Below, in pieces: positions 1 through 5,143 of a stretch of DNA of 5,143 bases. The position numbers and the translations under genes were made by a program. Origin of the DNA: Microscillaceae bacterium (GTDB lineage: Bacteria; Bacteroidota; Bacteroidia; Cytophagales; Microscillaceae); contig DMHB01000251.1 of NCBI GenBank assembly GCA_003449595.1, positions 1,563 through 6,705 on the forward strand. The letters are read 5' to 3'. The notes under the pieces are model-generated. The model was not told the origin of the DNA and did not search any database. It worked only from the letters and a program-made list of their open reading frames with translations. The number at the start of each line of letters is the position of its first letter. Position 1 is the stretch's first letter.

Positions 1-4
1 GGTA

Positions 5-781
5 TTAAACCAATGAAAAAAGTGCTTGGGCGTTGGCTGTCGTAGCAGCGGCCAATTCGGACAAGCTTGTTTGTGTTATTTCAGCCACTTTTTGGGCTAT
101 GAGGGGTACATAGCTGCTTTCGTTGCGCTTGCCGCGATGAGGCACAGGCGCCAGAAAAGGACAGTCGGTTTCTAATACCAACCGCGATGCCTCGATAGCA
201 GGCAGCACTTTGTCTAAGCCCCCATTTTTGAAAGTAGCCACCCCGCCGATACCCAAGTAAAACCCCATTTCTATCACTTGTTGGGCTTGGTCAAGTGTGC
301 CGGTAAAGCAATGAAAAATGCCTTTCAGATCGGCACCAGCCAAAGGTTTTAGTAGCTCGATGGTTTCGGGTATCGATTCGCGGCAATGAATCACGATGGG
401 TAGTCCCAGCTTTTTAGCCCATTGTACCTGGATGGTCAAAGCTTCTTTTTGTTGATCAAAAAAGGTTTTATCCCAATATAAATCAGTGCCTATTTCGCCC
501 ACGGCAATAAATGGATGGTCGGGTTGGTGCAGCCATTCTTCTACCACATACAACTCCCGTTGGAAATCGGCCTTGACCGAGCAAGGGTGTAGGCCCATCA
601 TCGGCAGGCACACCTTGGGAAAGCGTTGGTGGGTTTCGAGCATGGCCTCTACCGAAGTATGGTCGATGTTGGGCATCAAGATTTGGCCAACGTTTGCCTG
701 TTGGGCGCGTTCGATGGCCTCGTTCCGATCTTTGTCGAACTGGTCTAAGTAAATATGGGCGTGGGTATCTATCCAAAACAT
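5..781 (-). CDS. tatD: TatD-family metal-dependent hydrolase (putative DNase)
   Basis: A complete 258-residue protein, the usual length for the TatD family, a TIM-barrel amidohydrolase fold of the cytosol. Members bind two divalent metals; the E. coli enzymes act as 3'-5' exonucleases in DNA repair and turnover. All expected metal ligands are visible: the DTHAH box (His7, His9), Glu96 in GEIG, His132 in IHCR, His157 in FHCFTG and Asp206 in LETDCPFLAP. GLHP (63-66) and the PHRGKRNE segment after Asp206 are also typical. One small departure is GEIGTD (95-100), where most relatives have GEIGLD. The start is fixed by the family's short N-terminus before DTHAH. There is no Shine-Dalgarno sequence, but a TAATTTTG box lies 4 bases before the ATG. 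A terminator separates the gene from the monooxygenase upstream, so it is probably transcribed alone. Family assignment is very secure; the real substrate of this copy is unknown, and tatD is used in the broad family sense. Confidence 0.95.
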   Translation of the reverse strand: MFWIDTHAHIYLDQFDKDRNEAIERAQQANVGQILMPNIDHTSVEAMLETHQRFPKVCLPMMGLHPCSVKADFQRELYVVEEWLHQPDHPFIAVGEIGTDLYWDKTFFDQQKEALTIQVQWAKKLGLPIVIHCRESIPETIELLKPLAGADLKGIFHCFTGTLDQAQQVIEMGFYLGIGGVATFKNGGLDKVLPAIEASRLVLETDCPFLAPVPHRGKRNESSYVPLIAQKVAEITQTSLSELAAATTANAQALFSLV

Positions 782-785
782 CTTG

Positions 786-793
786 CAAAATTA
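786..793 (-). promoter_or_regulatory. Candidate -7 element of tatD (TAATTTTG)
   Basis: On the minus strand the octamer TAATTTTG matches the Bacteroidota primary-sigma -7 consensus TAnnTTTG exactly and lies just before the tatD ATG. No TTG sits at the expected 17-23 base spacing upstream; the nearest is about 31 bases away. If it is used, transcription would start at or very near the ATG, giving a leaderless or nearly leaderless mRNA. The region is AT-rich, so a chance match is possible. Confidence 0.3.
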
Positions 794-836
794 ACAGCTG
801 CTTTCATCTTTTTGCTAAAAGCTGCAAGCAAGTCAT

Positions 837-868
837 AAAAAAACGGGCTGCCTTCACAAGCAACCCGT
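837..868 (-). terminator. Intrinsic terminator of the SGNH-FMO unit
   Basis: Read on the minus strand, ACGGGTTGC pairs with GCAGCCCGT as a 9-bp stem with one G-U wobble and an 8-base loop, followed at once by a run of U from the A-tract at 837-843. The wobble pair forms only in minus-strand RNA (the plus strand would have a C-A mismatch), and only the minus side has the U-tract, so the direction is clear. It lies 33 bases past the stop of the monooxygenase gene and upstream of tatD, and so separates the two transcription units. Confidence 0.88.
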
Positions 869-900
869 CTGTAAACTTTTCGGTTATTTCCAAGCAACCC

Positions 901-2259
901 TTAGGCAGGCATAGGCTTATTGACTTTGAACTTTTGTACTTTTTTACCAGTAGCATATTTACGCATTTCGCGCTCTACGCTTTCCTTGTAAGGGAAGAAA
1001 TCTACTTGCAGTGTATGGCGCACCGATTTCTTATAACGCTTGGCTACTTTTTGGCGGGTATCTTCGATATCTTTTTGCATCGCTTCTTTGCTGGGCAGAC
1101 TTACCTCGCCGGAAATCAGCTTGGCAGCATAAATGGCTTGTACTTCTGCCAAAGGCATAATGGCACCCAAAGGCTGCACCAAACCCAAGAAAAACAAGCC
1201 CGGGTAGTCGGGGTGCAACACCCTGCGGTAAAGTTGTATGTCGTTGGTTTCTTCTACTTTCAATGGCTTGAAGTGGTCTGCGCTTAAGAATGGGAAAGTA
1301 ACCTTGTAGCCGGTGGCATAGATGATGATGTCGATTTTCTCACGCGAGCCATCTTCAAACACTACTTCATCGCCGGCCAGTTCTTGCACATTGGGTTTTA
1401 CTTTTACCTTGCCACGACCAGCCAAGTTCAAGAAATCTTGCGAAAGCGTAGGGTGTTCGCTCAAGATTTTGCGCTTTGGTTTCGGCACACCGTAAGCCTC
1501 TTGCGGGCCGCGTGCCAGCCACAACGAAAAGTTGAGTATTGCTCTTTGAAACCAAATTGGCATTTTCGACAGTGAAGGTGTGGCCAATGTATCGAAAGGA
1601 ATACCCATAATATAATTGGGTACTACATAAGCGCCGCTACGGGTCGATAAGAATACATTGCCTGTATGCAATCGTGCTGCTTCGCAAGCCACATCGACAG
1701 CGGAGTTGCCAAAACCGATGATCAGTACATTTTTGTTTTCCAACACATCGGGAGTTTTGTAATAATGCACGTGCATAGTTTCCCCATTGAACTGGCCTTT
1801 GAACGGCGGGTCAGGATAGCGCGGATTCCAGTGGTGGCCGTTGGCTACCATCACCCAGCTATAATTTTCGGTGTTGCCTTTGTCGGTGGTTACGGTGTAC
1901 GAGCCGTCAGCTTCGGGCTTTACATCGATGACCGAGGTGTTGAACTGAATTTTATCGCGAAACCCAAAATGATCCACATAACTGTCGAAATACCGGATGA
2001 TTTGCGAGTGGTGTGGAAACATAGGGTAGTCGTCGGGCATCGGAAAATCCGAATAAGCCATTACATCACGCGAGGTGTTGATGTGCAACGAGCGGTAAGC
2101 CGACGAAACGCCATTGTCGTTTTCATAACGCCAATTGCCTCCGATTTGCGAACCTTTTTCGTAGCAGTCAAAAGGAATTCCATATTCTTGAAAAACCTTA
2201 CAGGCGGCAATGCCGGAAGAACCGGCTCCAATAATGCAAACTTTTTGTTGTGTGTTCAT
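901..2259 (-). CDS. Flavin-containing monooxygenase (class B, FMO type)
   Basis: A 452-residue FAD- and NAD(P)H-dependent monooxygenase, close to the usual size of bacterial FMOs. The FAD-binding Rossmann motif GAGSSG is at 11-16, with Glu34 at the end of the second strand and GGNW at 40-43. Asn61 in LHINTS matches the conserved active-site Asn of eukaryotic FMOs. The FMO signature FxGxxxHxxxY is present at 157-167 (FNGETMHVHYY), ending in Tyr and not in the WP/WD of classical Baeyer-Villiger enzymes. The NADPH-binding GFGNSA is at 182-187 with STRSG at 205-209, and ATGY is at 315-318. Such enzymes form a C4a-hydroperoxyflavin and oxygenate soft nucleophiles (N, S), and some oxidise ketones; the substrate cannot be read here. 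No signal peptide is seen, so it is probably cytosolic. The start is forced, because the Rossmann fold begins at residue 6. There is no Shine-Dalgarno sequence. It follows the SGNH hydrolase gene by 30 bp and is probably co-transcribed with it. Confidence 0.93.
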   Translation of the reverse strand: MNTQQKVCIIGAGSSGIAACKVFQEYGIPFDCYEKGSQIGGNWRYENDNGVSSAYRSLHINTSRDVMAYSDFPMPDDYPMFPHHSQIIRYFDSYVDHFGFRDKIQFNTSVIDVKPEADGSYTVTTDKGNTENYSWVMVANGHHWNPRYPDPPFKGQFNGETMHVHYYKTPDVLENKNVLIIGFGNSAVDVACEAARLHTGNVFLSTRSGAYVVPNYIMGIPFDTLATPSLSKMPIWFQRAILNFSLWLARGPQEAYGVPKPKRKILSEHPTLSQDFLNLAGRGKVKVKPNVQELAGDEVVFEDGSREKIDIIIYATGYKVTFPFLSADHFKPLKVEETNDIQLYRRVLHPDYPGLFFLGLVQPLGAIMPLAEVQAIYAAKLISGEVSLPSKEAMQKDIEDTRQKVAKRYKKSVRHTLQVDFFPYKESVEREMRKYATGKKVQKFKVNKPMPA

Positions 2260-2289
2260 AAAAATTAACAGGATATAAAGAATTACGAT

Positions 2290-3192
2290 TTAATTTTTCC
2301 GGATAAATTCTTCTGCCAAATCGGCTATCATCGTAGCAGCCACCCCGTTGGTGTGTACCAAATCAGGCGTGAGGTGCAGGCCGTGTGCTTGGGCTACAGC
2401 ATCCCAACTTTGCCCCAACACATAGCGCCGTATCATCGACAAAGTCATCAAGGTATTCCCGGGTTTGTAAGCAATGGCCGGTTTGAGCTGGTTTTCTTGT
2501 ATATAGGCTACTTGTTTTTCGTGCAAGGGCAGATAAGCTACTTGCATTTCGTTAGCTACTTCTTGGATGGTAGTACAATACTGCGCCACTTTTTGGTTGG
2601 AAGGTTCTTCCAAGCCTTCGCCCAGCACCGGTAGCGACATCAGCGCTATTTTGGCTTGGGTGCGCGCCTGAAAGGCTTGAACAATTTTTTGTAAGTTTTC
2701 TTTGTACCAAGCTTGTGTAGGCGTTTGTTTCAAGCCTTTCATCATCCGATAAGTGCGTTCGTTTTGTGGCGCTAAAGTAGCATTCACATCGTTGGTGCCT
2801 ATCAAAATGATGACATAATCGGGCTGACAAGCCACAATTTCATCGATACGAGCCAATAAGTTGAACGACATATCTGCATTGATGCCCGCATTTACCCAAG
2901 CATATCCATCGCCTAAGCGTGAGGAGAGCAAGTCCACATAATTGACCCCCATATTGCCGTGGGTGAGGCTATCGCCTACACAGGCTACTATTTTTCGGGA
3001 GGAGTCGAGGCTTGCTTTATGGCTCAGAAAAACTGCCGGTCGGTTGGCAGGTTTGGTGAAAATGATAGAAAACACATATACATACAACCCTATGGCAGCC
3101 AAAAGAAATCCCGCAAGGGTAGCACCACCATAGACCCAGACGTTCAAAAAAATGGAAACGAAAAAAGTGTTGTAAGTTTCCTGAAAAGCCAT
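2290..3192 (-). CDS. Membrane-anchored SGNH/GDSL-family hydrolase
   Basis: A 300-residue protein with a hydrophobic N-terminal stretch (about 10-45) followed by an SGNH hydrolase domain (about 66-298). All four hallmark blocks are present: GDSLTHG with nucleophile Ser75, NAGIN with oxyanion Gly103, GTND with Asn134, and DLVH with Asp277 and His280. The family includes esterases, lipases, thioesterases and carbohydrate deacetylases, so the substrate is open. The N-terminus lacks a lipobox or clear signal-peptidase site and looks like a membrane anchor. Charges are few before it and positive after it (Lys47, Arg51, Lys59, Arg66, Lys67), which leaves it uncertain which side of the membrane the catalytic domain faces. 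It is the first gene of a likely two-gene unit with the downstream monooxygenase and is divergent from the alpha-hydroxy-acid oxidase. The start has the AAACTATG context and gives a sensible anchor; a candidate promoter lies about 30 bases upstream. Confidence 0.9.
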   Translation of the reverse strand: MAFQETYNTFFVSIFLNVWVYGGATLAGFLLAAIGLYVYVFSIIFTKPANRPAVFLSHKASLDSSRKIVACVGDSLTHGNMGVNYVDLLSSRLGDGYAWVNAGINADMSFNLLARIDEIVACQPDYVIILIGTNDVNATLAPQNERTYRMMKGLKQTPTQAWYKENLQKIVQAFQARTQAKIALMSLPVLGEGLEEPSNQKVAQYCTTIQEVANEMQVAYLPLHEKQVAYIQENQLKPAIAYKPGNTLMTLSMIRRYVLGQSWDAVAQAHGLHLTPDLVHTNGVAATMIADLAEEFIRKN

Positions 3193-3211
3193 AGTTTTTC
3201 CGATTTTTTTT

Positions 3212-3230
3212 TAAAATTAGGACAAAATTA
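3212..3230 (-). promoter_or_regulatory. Candidate -7 region of the SGNH-FMO unit with tandem CTAATTTT
   Basis: On the minus strand, TAATTTTG (3230-3223) is an exact match to the Bacteroidota -7 consensus TAnnTTTG and lies 30 bases before the hydrolase ATG, which would leave a leader of roughly 20-25 bases. A near copy, TAATTTTA (3219-3212), follows 11 bp downstream, so CTAATTTT is present in tandem. No TTG is found at the standard spacing upstream, so the -33 element is missing or weak. Confidence 0.4.
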
Positions 3231-3254
3231 GTAAAAACAAAATTTTGATTGGCG

Positions 3255-3292
3255 AAAAAAGCAAGACAAAGCCACACGGTTGGCGCTTGCTT
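3255..3292 (-). repeat. GC-rich inverted repeat in the divergent spacer, possible minus-strand terminator
   Basis: Within an AT-rich spacer, the arms AAGCAAG (3259-3265) and CTTGCTT (3286-3292) pair over 7 bp. Inside them GCCA (3271-3274) pairs with TGGC (3281-3284) around a 6-base loop, leaving an asymmetric internal loop of 5 and 1 bases. Read on the minus strand the structure ends in a U-run from the A-tract at 3255-3260, as in an intrinsic terminator. It lies upstream of the candidate SGNH promoter, so it could block antisense transcripts leaving the oxidase gene, or it could be a protein-binding site. TTGGCG also occurs twice here, at 3249-3254 and 3280-3285. Confidence 0.35.
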
Positions 3293-3338
3293 CTTTTGCC
3301 CAAATTTCTTCAATAATTCCAACTTTTGAGACGAAACT

Positions 3339-4556
3339 ATGAACAACACCACGCCTCCTCCTACCGCTGCCCAGTCTATCGGAATGCAGCATCAAATGCA
3401 AATCTATTTGGCCGGCATGCAACAGAAAAAACCTGAAATTCCGGTGGCTTACGCCGATTTGGAAGCCAAAGCCCGCGAAGTGATGAACCCTGCCGCATTT
3501 GCTTACATTGCCGGGGGCGCTGGCGGCGAAACGACGATGGACACCAACCTGCGGGCGTTTGACCGGTGGCAAATTTGGCCTCGGATGTTGGTCGATGTGT
3601 CGCAGCGCGATTTGAGCATCGAATTGTTTGGCCAAAAACTGCCTACTCCCCTCCTATTTGCGCCCGTTGGTGTGTTGTCGATAGCCCACCCCGAAGCCGA
3701 GGTAGCGGTGGCCAAAGCCTCCAAAACCTTGAAAATGCCTCAAATTCTGAGTACAGTTTCGTCGAAACCAATGGAAGAAGTGGCAGCCATTCACGGCGAA
3801 CACCCACACTGGTTTCAGTTGTACTGGGGGCGCGACCACGAGTTTACCAAAAGCCTGATTTCGCGAGCAGAGCAAGCCGGCTATGGTGCGATTGTGGTAA
3901 CCTTAGATACGCGGCTATTGGCTTGGCGCGAACGCGATATCCAGCAGGCTTATTTGCCTTTCTTGTATGGCGAAGGCTTGTCGAATTATTTCAACGATCC
4001 TGTTTTTCGGGCTGCGTTGGGCGGCGACCCCCAAGAAAATACTTTCAAGGCCATTATGCAGTTTGCGCACGTGTTTTCAAACCCGGCACTTACGTGGAAC
4101 GACTTGGCCATCATCCGCAACCATACCAAACTCCCCATCATTCTGAAGGGCATTATCCATCCCGAAGATGCCAAATTGGCCGTGCAACACGGTGCCGATG
4201 GCATTGTGGTGTCGAACCACGGTGGCCGCCAGGTCGATGGCTCGGTGAGTGCCTTGGATATGCTGCCGCTGATTGCAGAAGCCGTTGGCCATCAAACCAC
4301 GATTTTATTCGACAGTGGCATCCGTCGCGGAGCAGATGTTTTCAAAGCGATGGCTTTAGGAGCCAAAGCCGTGCTGGTGGGTCGGCCTTATGCCTTTGGA
4401 TTGGCCGTGGGCGGCGAAAAAGGGGTGCGCGATGTGATGAGCAACCTTTTGGCCGATGTCGATTTGACGATGGGCTTGGCCGGTTGCAATTCTTGGGACG
4501 AAGCCCGCCGCAAAGGTACTTTGGTCAGGGTGAAACAGCAAGAATTGGAGTTTTAA
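3339..4556 (+). CDS. FMN-dependent alpha-hydroxy-acid oxidase, lactate 2-monooxygenase-like
   Basis: A 405-residue flavoenzyme of the glycolate oxidase / lactate oxidase / lactate 2-monooxygenase family, a cytosolic TIM barrel that oxidises L-2-hydroxy acids with FMN. All six conserved active-site residues can be placed: Tyr56 (AFAYIAGGAGGE), Tyr162 (WFQLYW), Asp190 (TLDT), Lys270 (ILKG), and His294 and Arg297 (SNHGGRQVDG). The FMN-phosphate region is DSGIRRGAD (325-333) plus GRP (348-350). An N-terminal segment with QIYLAGM (21-27) before the barrel, the stretch LDTRLLAWRERD (189-200), and NYFNDPVFR (216-224) resemble mycobacterial lactate 2-monooxygenase (lactate + O2 to acetate + CO2) more than plain lactate oxidase, judged from memory without an alignment. 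The start has the AAACTATG context. The -7 candidate is weak: AACTTTTG at 3321-3328 with TTG 22 bases before it. No lactate permease or regulator is in view. Family membership is near certain; the exact substrate and product are inferred. Confidence 0.94.
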   Translation: MNNTTPPPTAAQSIGMQHQMQIYLAGMQQKKPEIPVAYADLEAKAREVMNPAAFAYIAGGAGGETTMDTNLRAFDRWQIWPRMLVDVSQRDLSIELFGQKLPTPLLFAPVGVLSIAHPEAEVAVAKASKTLKMPQILSTVSSKPMEEVAAIHGEHPHWFQLYWGRDHEFTKSLISRAEQAGYGAIVVTLDTRLLAWRERDIQQAYLPFLYGEGLSNYFNDPVFRAALGGDPQENTFKAIMQFAHVFSNPALTWNDLAIIRNHTKLPIILKGIIHPEDAKLAVQHGADGIVVSNHGGRQVDGSVSALDMLPLIAEAVGHQTTILFDSGIRRGADVFKAMALGAKAVLVGRPYAFGLAVGGEKGVRDVMSNLLADVDLTMGLAGCNSWDEARRKGTLVRVKQQELEF

Positions 4557-4591
4557 GACTTTTTGTCAGTTTTTATTTTGCTAAATTCTTG

Positions 4592-4618
4592 AAAATGCGA
4601 CATAATGTCGCATTTTTT
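4592..4618 (+). terminator. Perfect palindrome with T-tract: terminator of the oxidase gene, possible operator
   Basis: The arms AAAATGCGACAT (4592-4603) and ATGTCGCATTTT (4605-4616) are exact reverse complements around a single base, A4604. In RNA, a stem with a short loop such as AUAAU fits an intrinsic terminator, and the T-run 4613-4618 follows the GC-rich part. It begins 36 bases after the oxidase stop codon. Its exact two-fold symmetry down to the centre is more than termination needs, and it lies just upstream of the hsp20 promoter candidates, so it could also bind a dimeric regulator. It does not match the CIRCE element of HrcA. Confidence 0.72.
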
Positions 4619-4621
4619 GTG

Positions 4622-4638
4622 TTGGTACAGCAATTGAA
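4622..4638 (+). promoter_or_regulatory. Sigma-54-like -24/-12 element upstream of hsp20
   Basis: TTGGTACAGCAATTGAA resembles the sigma-54 consensus TTGGCACG-N4-TTGCW. The GG of the -24 half and the TTG of the -12 half are in the exact spacing. There are three departures: C to T and G to A in the -24 half, and A in place of the important C of the -12 GC. Transcription would start near 4649, leaving a leader of about 38 bases before the hsp20 ATG. The -12 mismatch makes this tentative. Confidence 0.33.
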
Positions 4639-4665
4639 AAAGAGGAAATCAACTGTTTAATTTTT
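4634..4665 (+). promoter_or_regulatory. Alternative primary-sigma promoter of hsp20
   Basis: TTG (4634-4636) and TAATTTTT (4658-4665), separated by 21 bases, fit the Bacteroidota primary promoter pattern TTG...TAnnTTTG except for the final G. The predicted start is near 4672, with a leader of about 16 bases. It overlaps the sigma-54-like element, so the two models compete, or both may be used under different conditions. Confidence 0.35.
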
Positions 4666-4687
4666 CAACACTAAAATCTTTAAAACT

Positions 4688-5110
4688 ATGTCAATCATCA
4701 AGCGAAACACTTATTTCCCAACATTGCCCAGCGTTTTCGACAATTTCTTTGGCGCTGATGTGCTGCGTGGTGCTGATTTCAACTTACCTTCTGTGAACAT
4801 CGCCGAAACCGAAGACGGCTTCCGTGTAGAGGTAGCCGCGCCCGGAATGCAGAAGGATGATTTTCAAATCGAAGTGGACAACAACCTGATGACTATTTCG
4901 GCAGAAAAGAAAAACGAAAGCGAAACCAAGAAAGAGAATTATACGCATCGCGAGTTTAGCCATACGTCGTTCAAGCGTTCGTTTACGCTGCCTGCTTCGG
5001 TCAACGGCGAAGCCATCGAAGCCAAGTATGAAAACGGCATTTTGAACATTCACATCCCAAAAAGGGAAGAGGCCAAGCGCAAGCCAGCCCGCACCGTTAG
5101 CATCAACTAA
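4688..5110 (+). CDS. Small heat-shock protein, Hsp20 / alpha-crystallin family
   Basis: A complete 140-residue small heat-shock protein, typical of bacterial class A members. It is an ATP-independent holdase that forms large cytosolic oligomers and keeps unfolding clients soluble for DnaK/ClpB. The alpha-crystallin domain covers about residues 34-125, beginning PSVNIAE and continuing through VEVAAPGMQKDDFQIEV (47-63), REFSHTSFKRSFTLP (88-102) and the hallmark A-x-x-x-x-NGIL at 112-119, ending IPK (123-125). The N-terminal arm has the common pattern of a few aromatics (Phe17, Phe20, Phe21). The C-terminal tail is Lys/Arg-rich and ends V137-S-I139-N, a V-x-I form of the I/V-x-I/V motif that docks into a neighbouring subunit. 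The start has the AAACTATG context without a Shine-Dalgarno sequence. The TAA stop is followed directly by an in-frame TAG. The gene stands alone, 131 bp after the oxidase, with its own promoter candidates. Confidence 0.96.
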   Translation: MSIIKRNTYFPTLPSVFDNFFGADVLRGADFNLPSVNIAETEDGFRVEVAAPGMQKDDFQIEVDNNLMTISAEKKNESETKKENYTHREFSHTSFKRSFTLPASVNGEAIEAKYENGILNIHIPKREEAKRKPARTVSIN

Positions 5111-5143
5111 TAGTTCTTTTTCAGTAATTTTTTTGCCTGACTT

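Noticed and set aside
801..830. Short inverted repeats (CTTTT/AAAAG and the CAGCTG palindrome) in the tatD upstream region
   Set aside because: The stems are 5-6 bp and mostly A/T, without a U-tract or a placement that suggests function.
1666..2268. A 200-codon plus-strand open frame opposite the monooxygenase gene
   Set aside because: It lies wholly antisense to a well-supported FMO, shows no family motif and has no promoter or start context of its own. The 694-1287 plus-strand frame is rejected for the same reasons over its monooxygenase part and because it also crosses the terminator and the tatD start.
3566..4660. A 364-codon open frame overlapping the oxidase gene in another frame
   Set aside because: It is rich in Arg, Trp, Ser and Cys with no recognisable motif, while the overlapping frame encodes a complete oxidase with every catalytic residue. 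It is a by-product of that gene's codon use.
4595..4660. A 21-codon open frame starting inside the palindrome before hsp20
   Set aside because: Its ATG is buried in the terminator stem, there is no upstream promoter spacing for it, and the sequence is better explained as terminator plus promoter.
5105..5115. Small inverted repeat AACTA/TAGTT followed by T-rich DNA at the hsp20 stop
   Set aside because: The stem is 5 bp with almost no GC and overlaps the stop codon, so it is too weak to call a terminator. The hsp20 terminator is probably beyond the window.
1..5143. A defence, mobile or otherwise new multi-gene system
   Set aside because: All five genes belong to well-known metabolic or chaperone families, base composition is even across genes, and no repeats, integrase, transposase or toxin-antitoxin pair is visible.

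Overview
The window reads as a chromosomal housekeeping and metabolic segment from a member of the Bacteroidota, possibly Cytophagales (the order is a guess). The reasons are: no gene has a convincing Shine-Dalgarno sequence; three of the five starts share the A-rich context AAACTATG; several upstream regions hold TAATTTTG or close variants, which fit the Bacteroidota -7 consensus TAnnTTTG; and the intergenic DNA is AT-rich around coding DNA of intermediate GC. I see no mobile element, CRISPR array, tRNA or rRNA, and no sign of recent transfer.

Layout. On the minus strand, read right to left: a membrane-anchored SGNH/GDSL hydrolase (3192-2290), then after 30 bp a flavin-containing monooxygenase (2259-901), then a strong intrinsic terminator (868-837), then a TatD-family metal-dependent hydrolase (781-5) with its own candidate promoter. 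On the plus strand, divergent from the hydrolase across 146 bp: an FMN-dependent alpha-hydroxy-acid oxidase most like lactate 2-monooxygenase (3339-4556), a perfect palindrome with a T-tract that serves as its terminator (4592-4618), and a small heat-shock protein of the Hsp20 family (4688-5110) with two overlapping candidate promoters. All five coding regions are complete and keep their family's catalytic or signature residues.

How the genes relate. The hydrolase and the monooxygenase look like one transcription unit. An oxygenase beside an esterase-type hydrolase could act in sequence on one substrate, but that is inference. TatD, the lactate-oxidase-like enzyme and Hsp20 appear to be separate units. 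I did not find a new multi-gene system here. The points most worth a second look are regulatory: the perfect palindrome with a sigma-54-like -24/-12 element upstream of hsp20, and a GC-rich inverted repeat in the divergent spacer.
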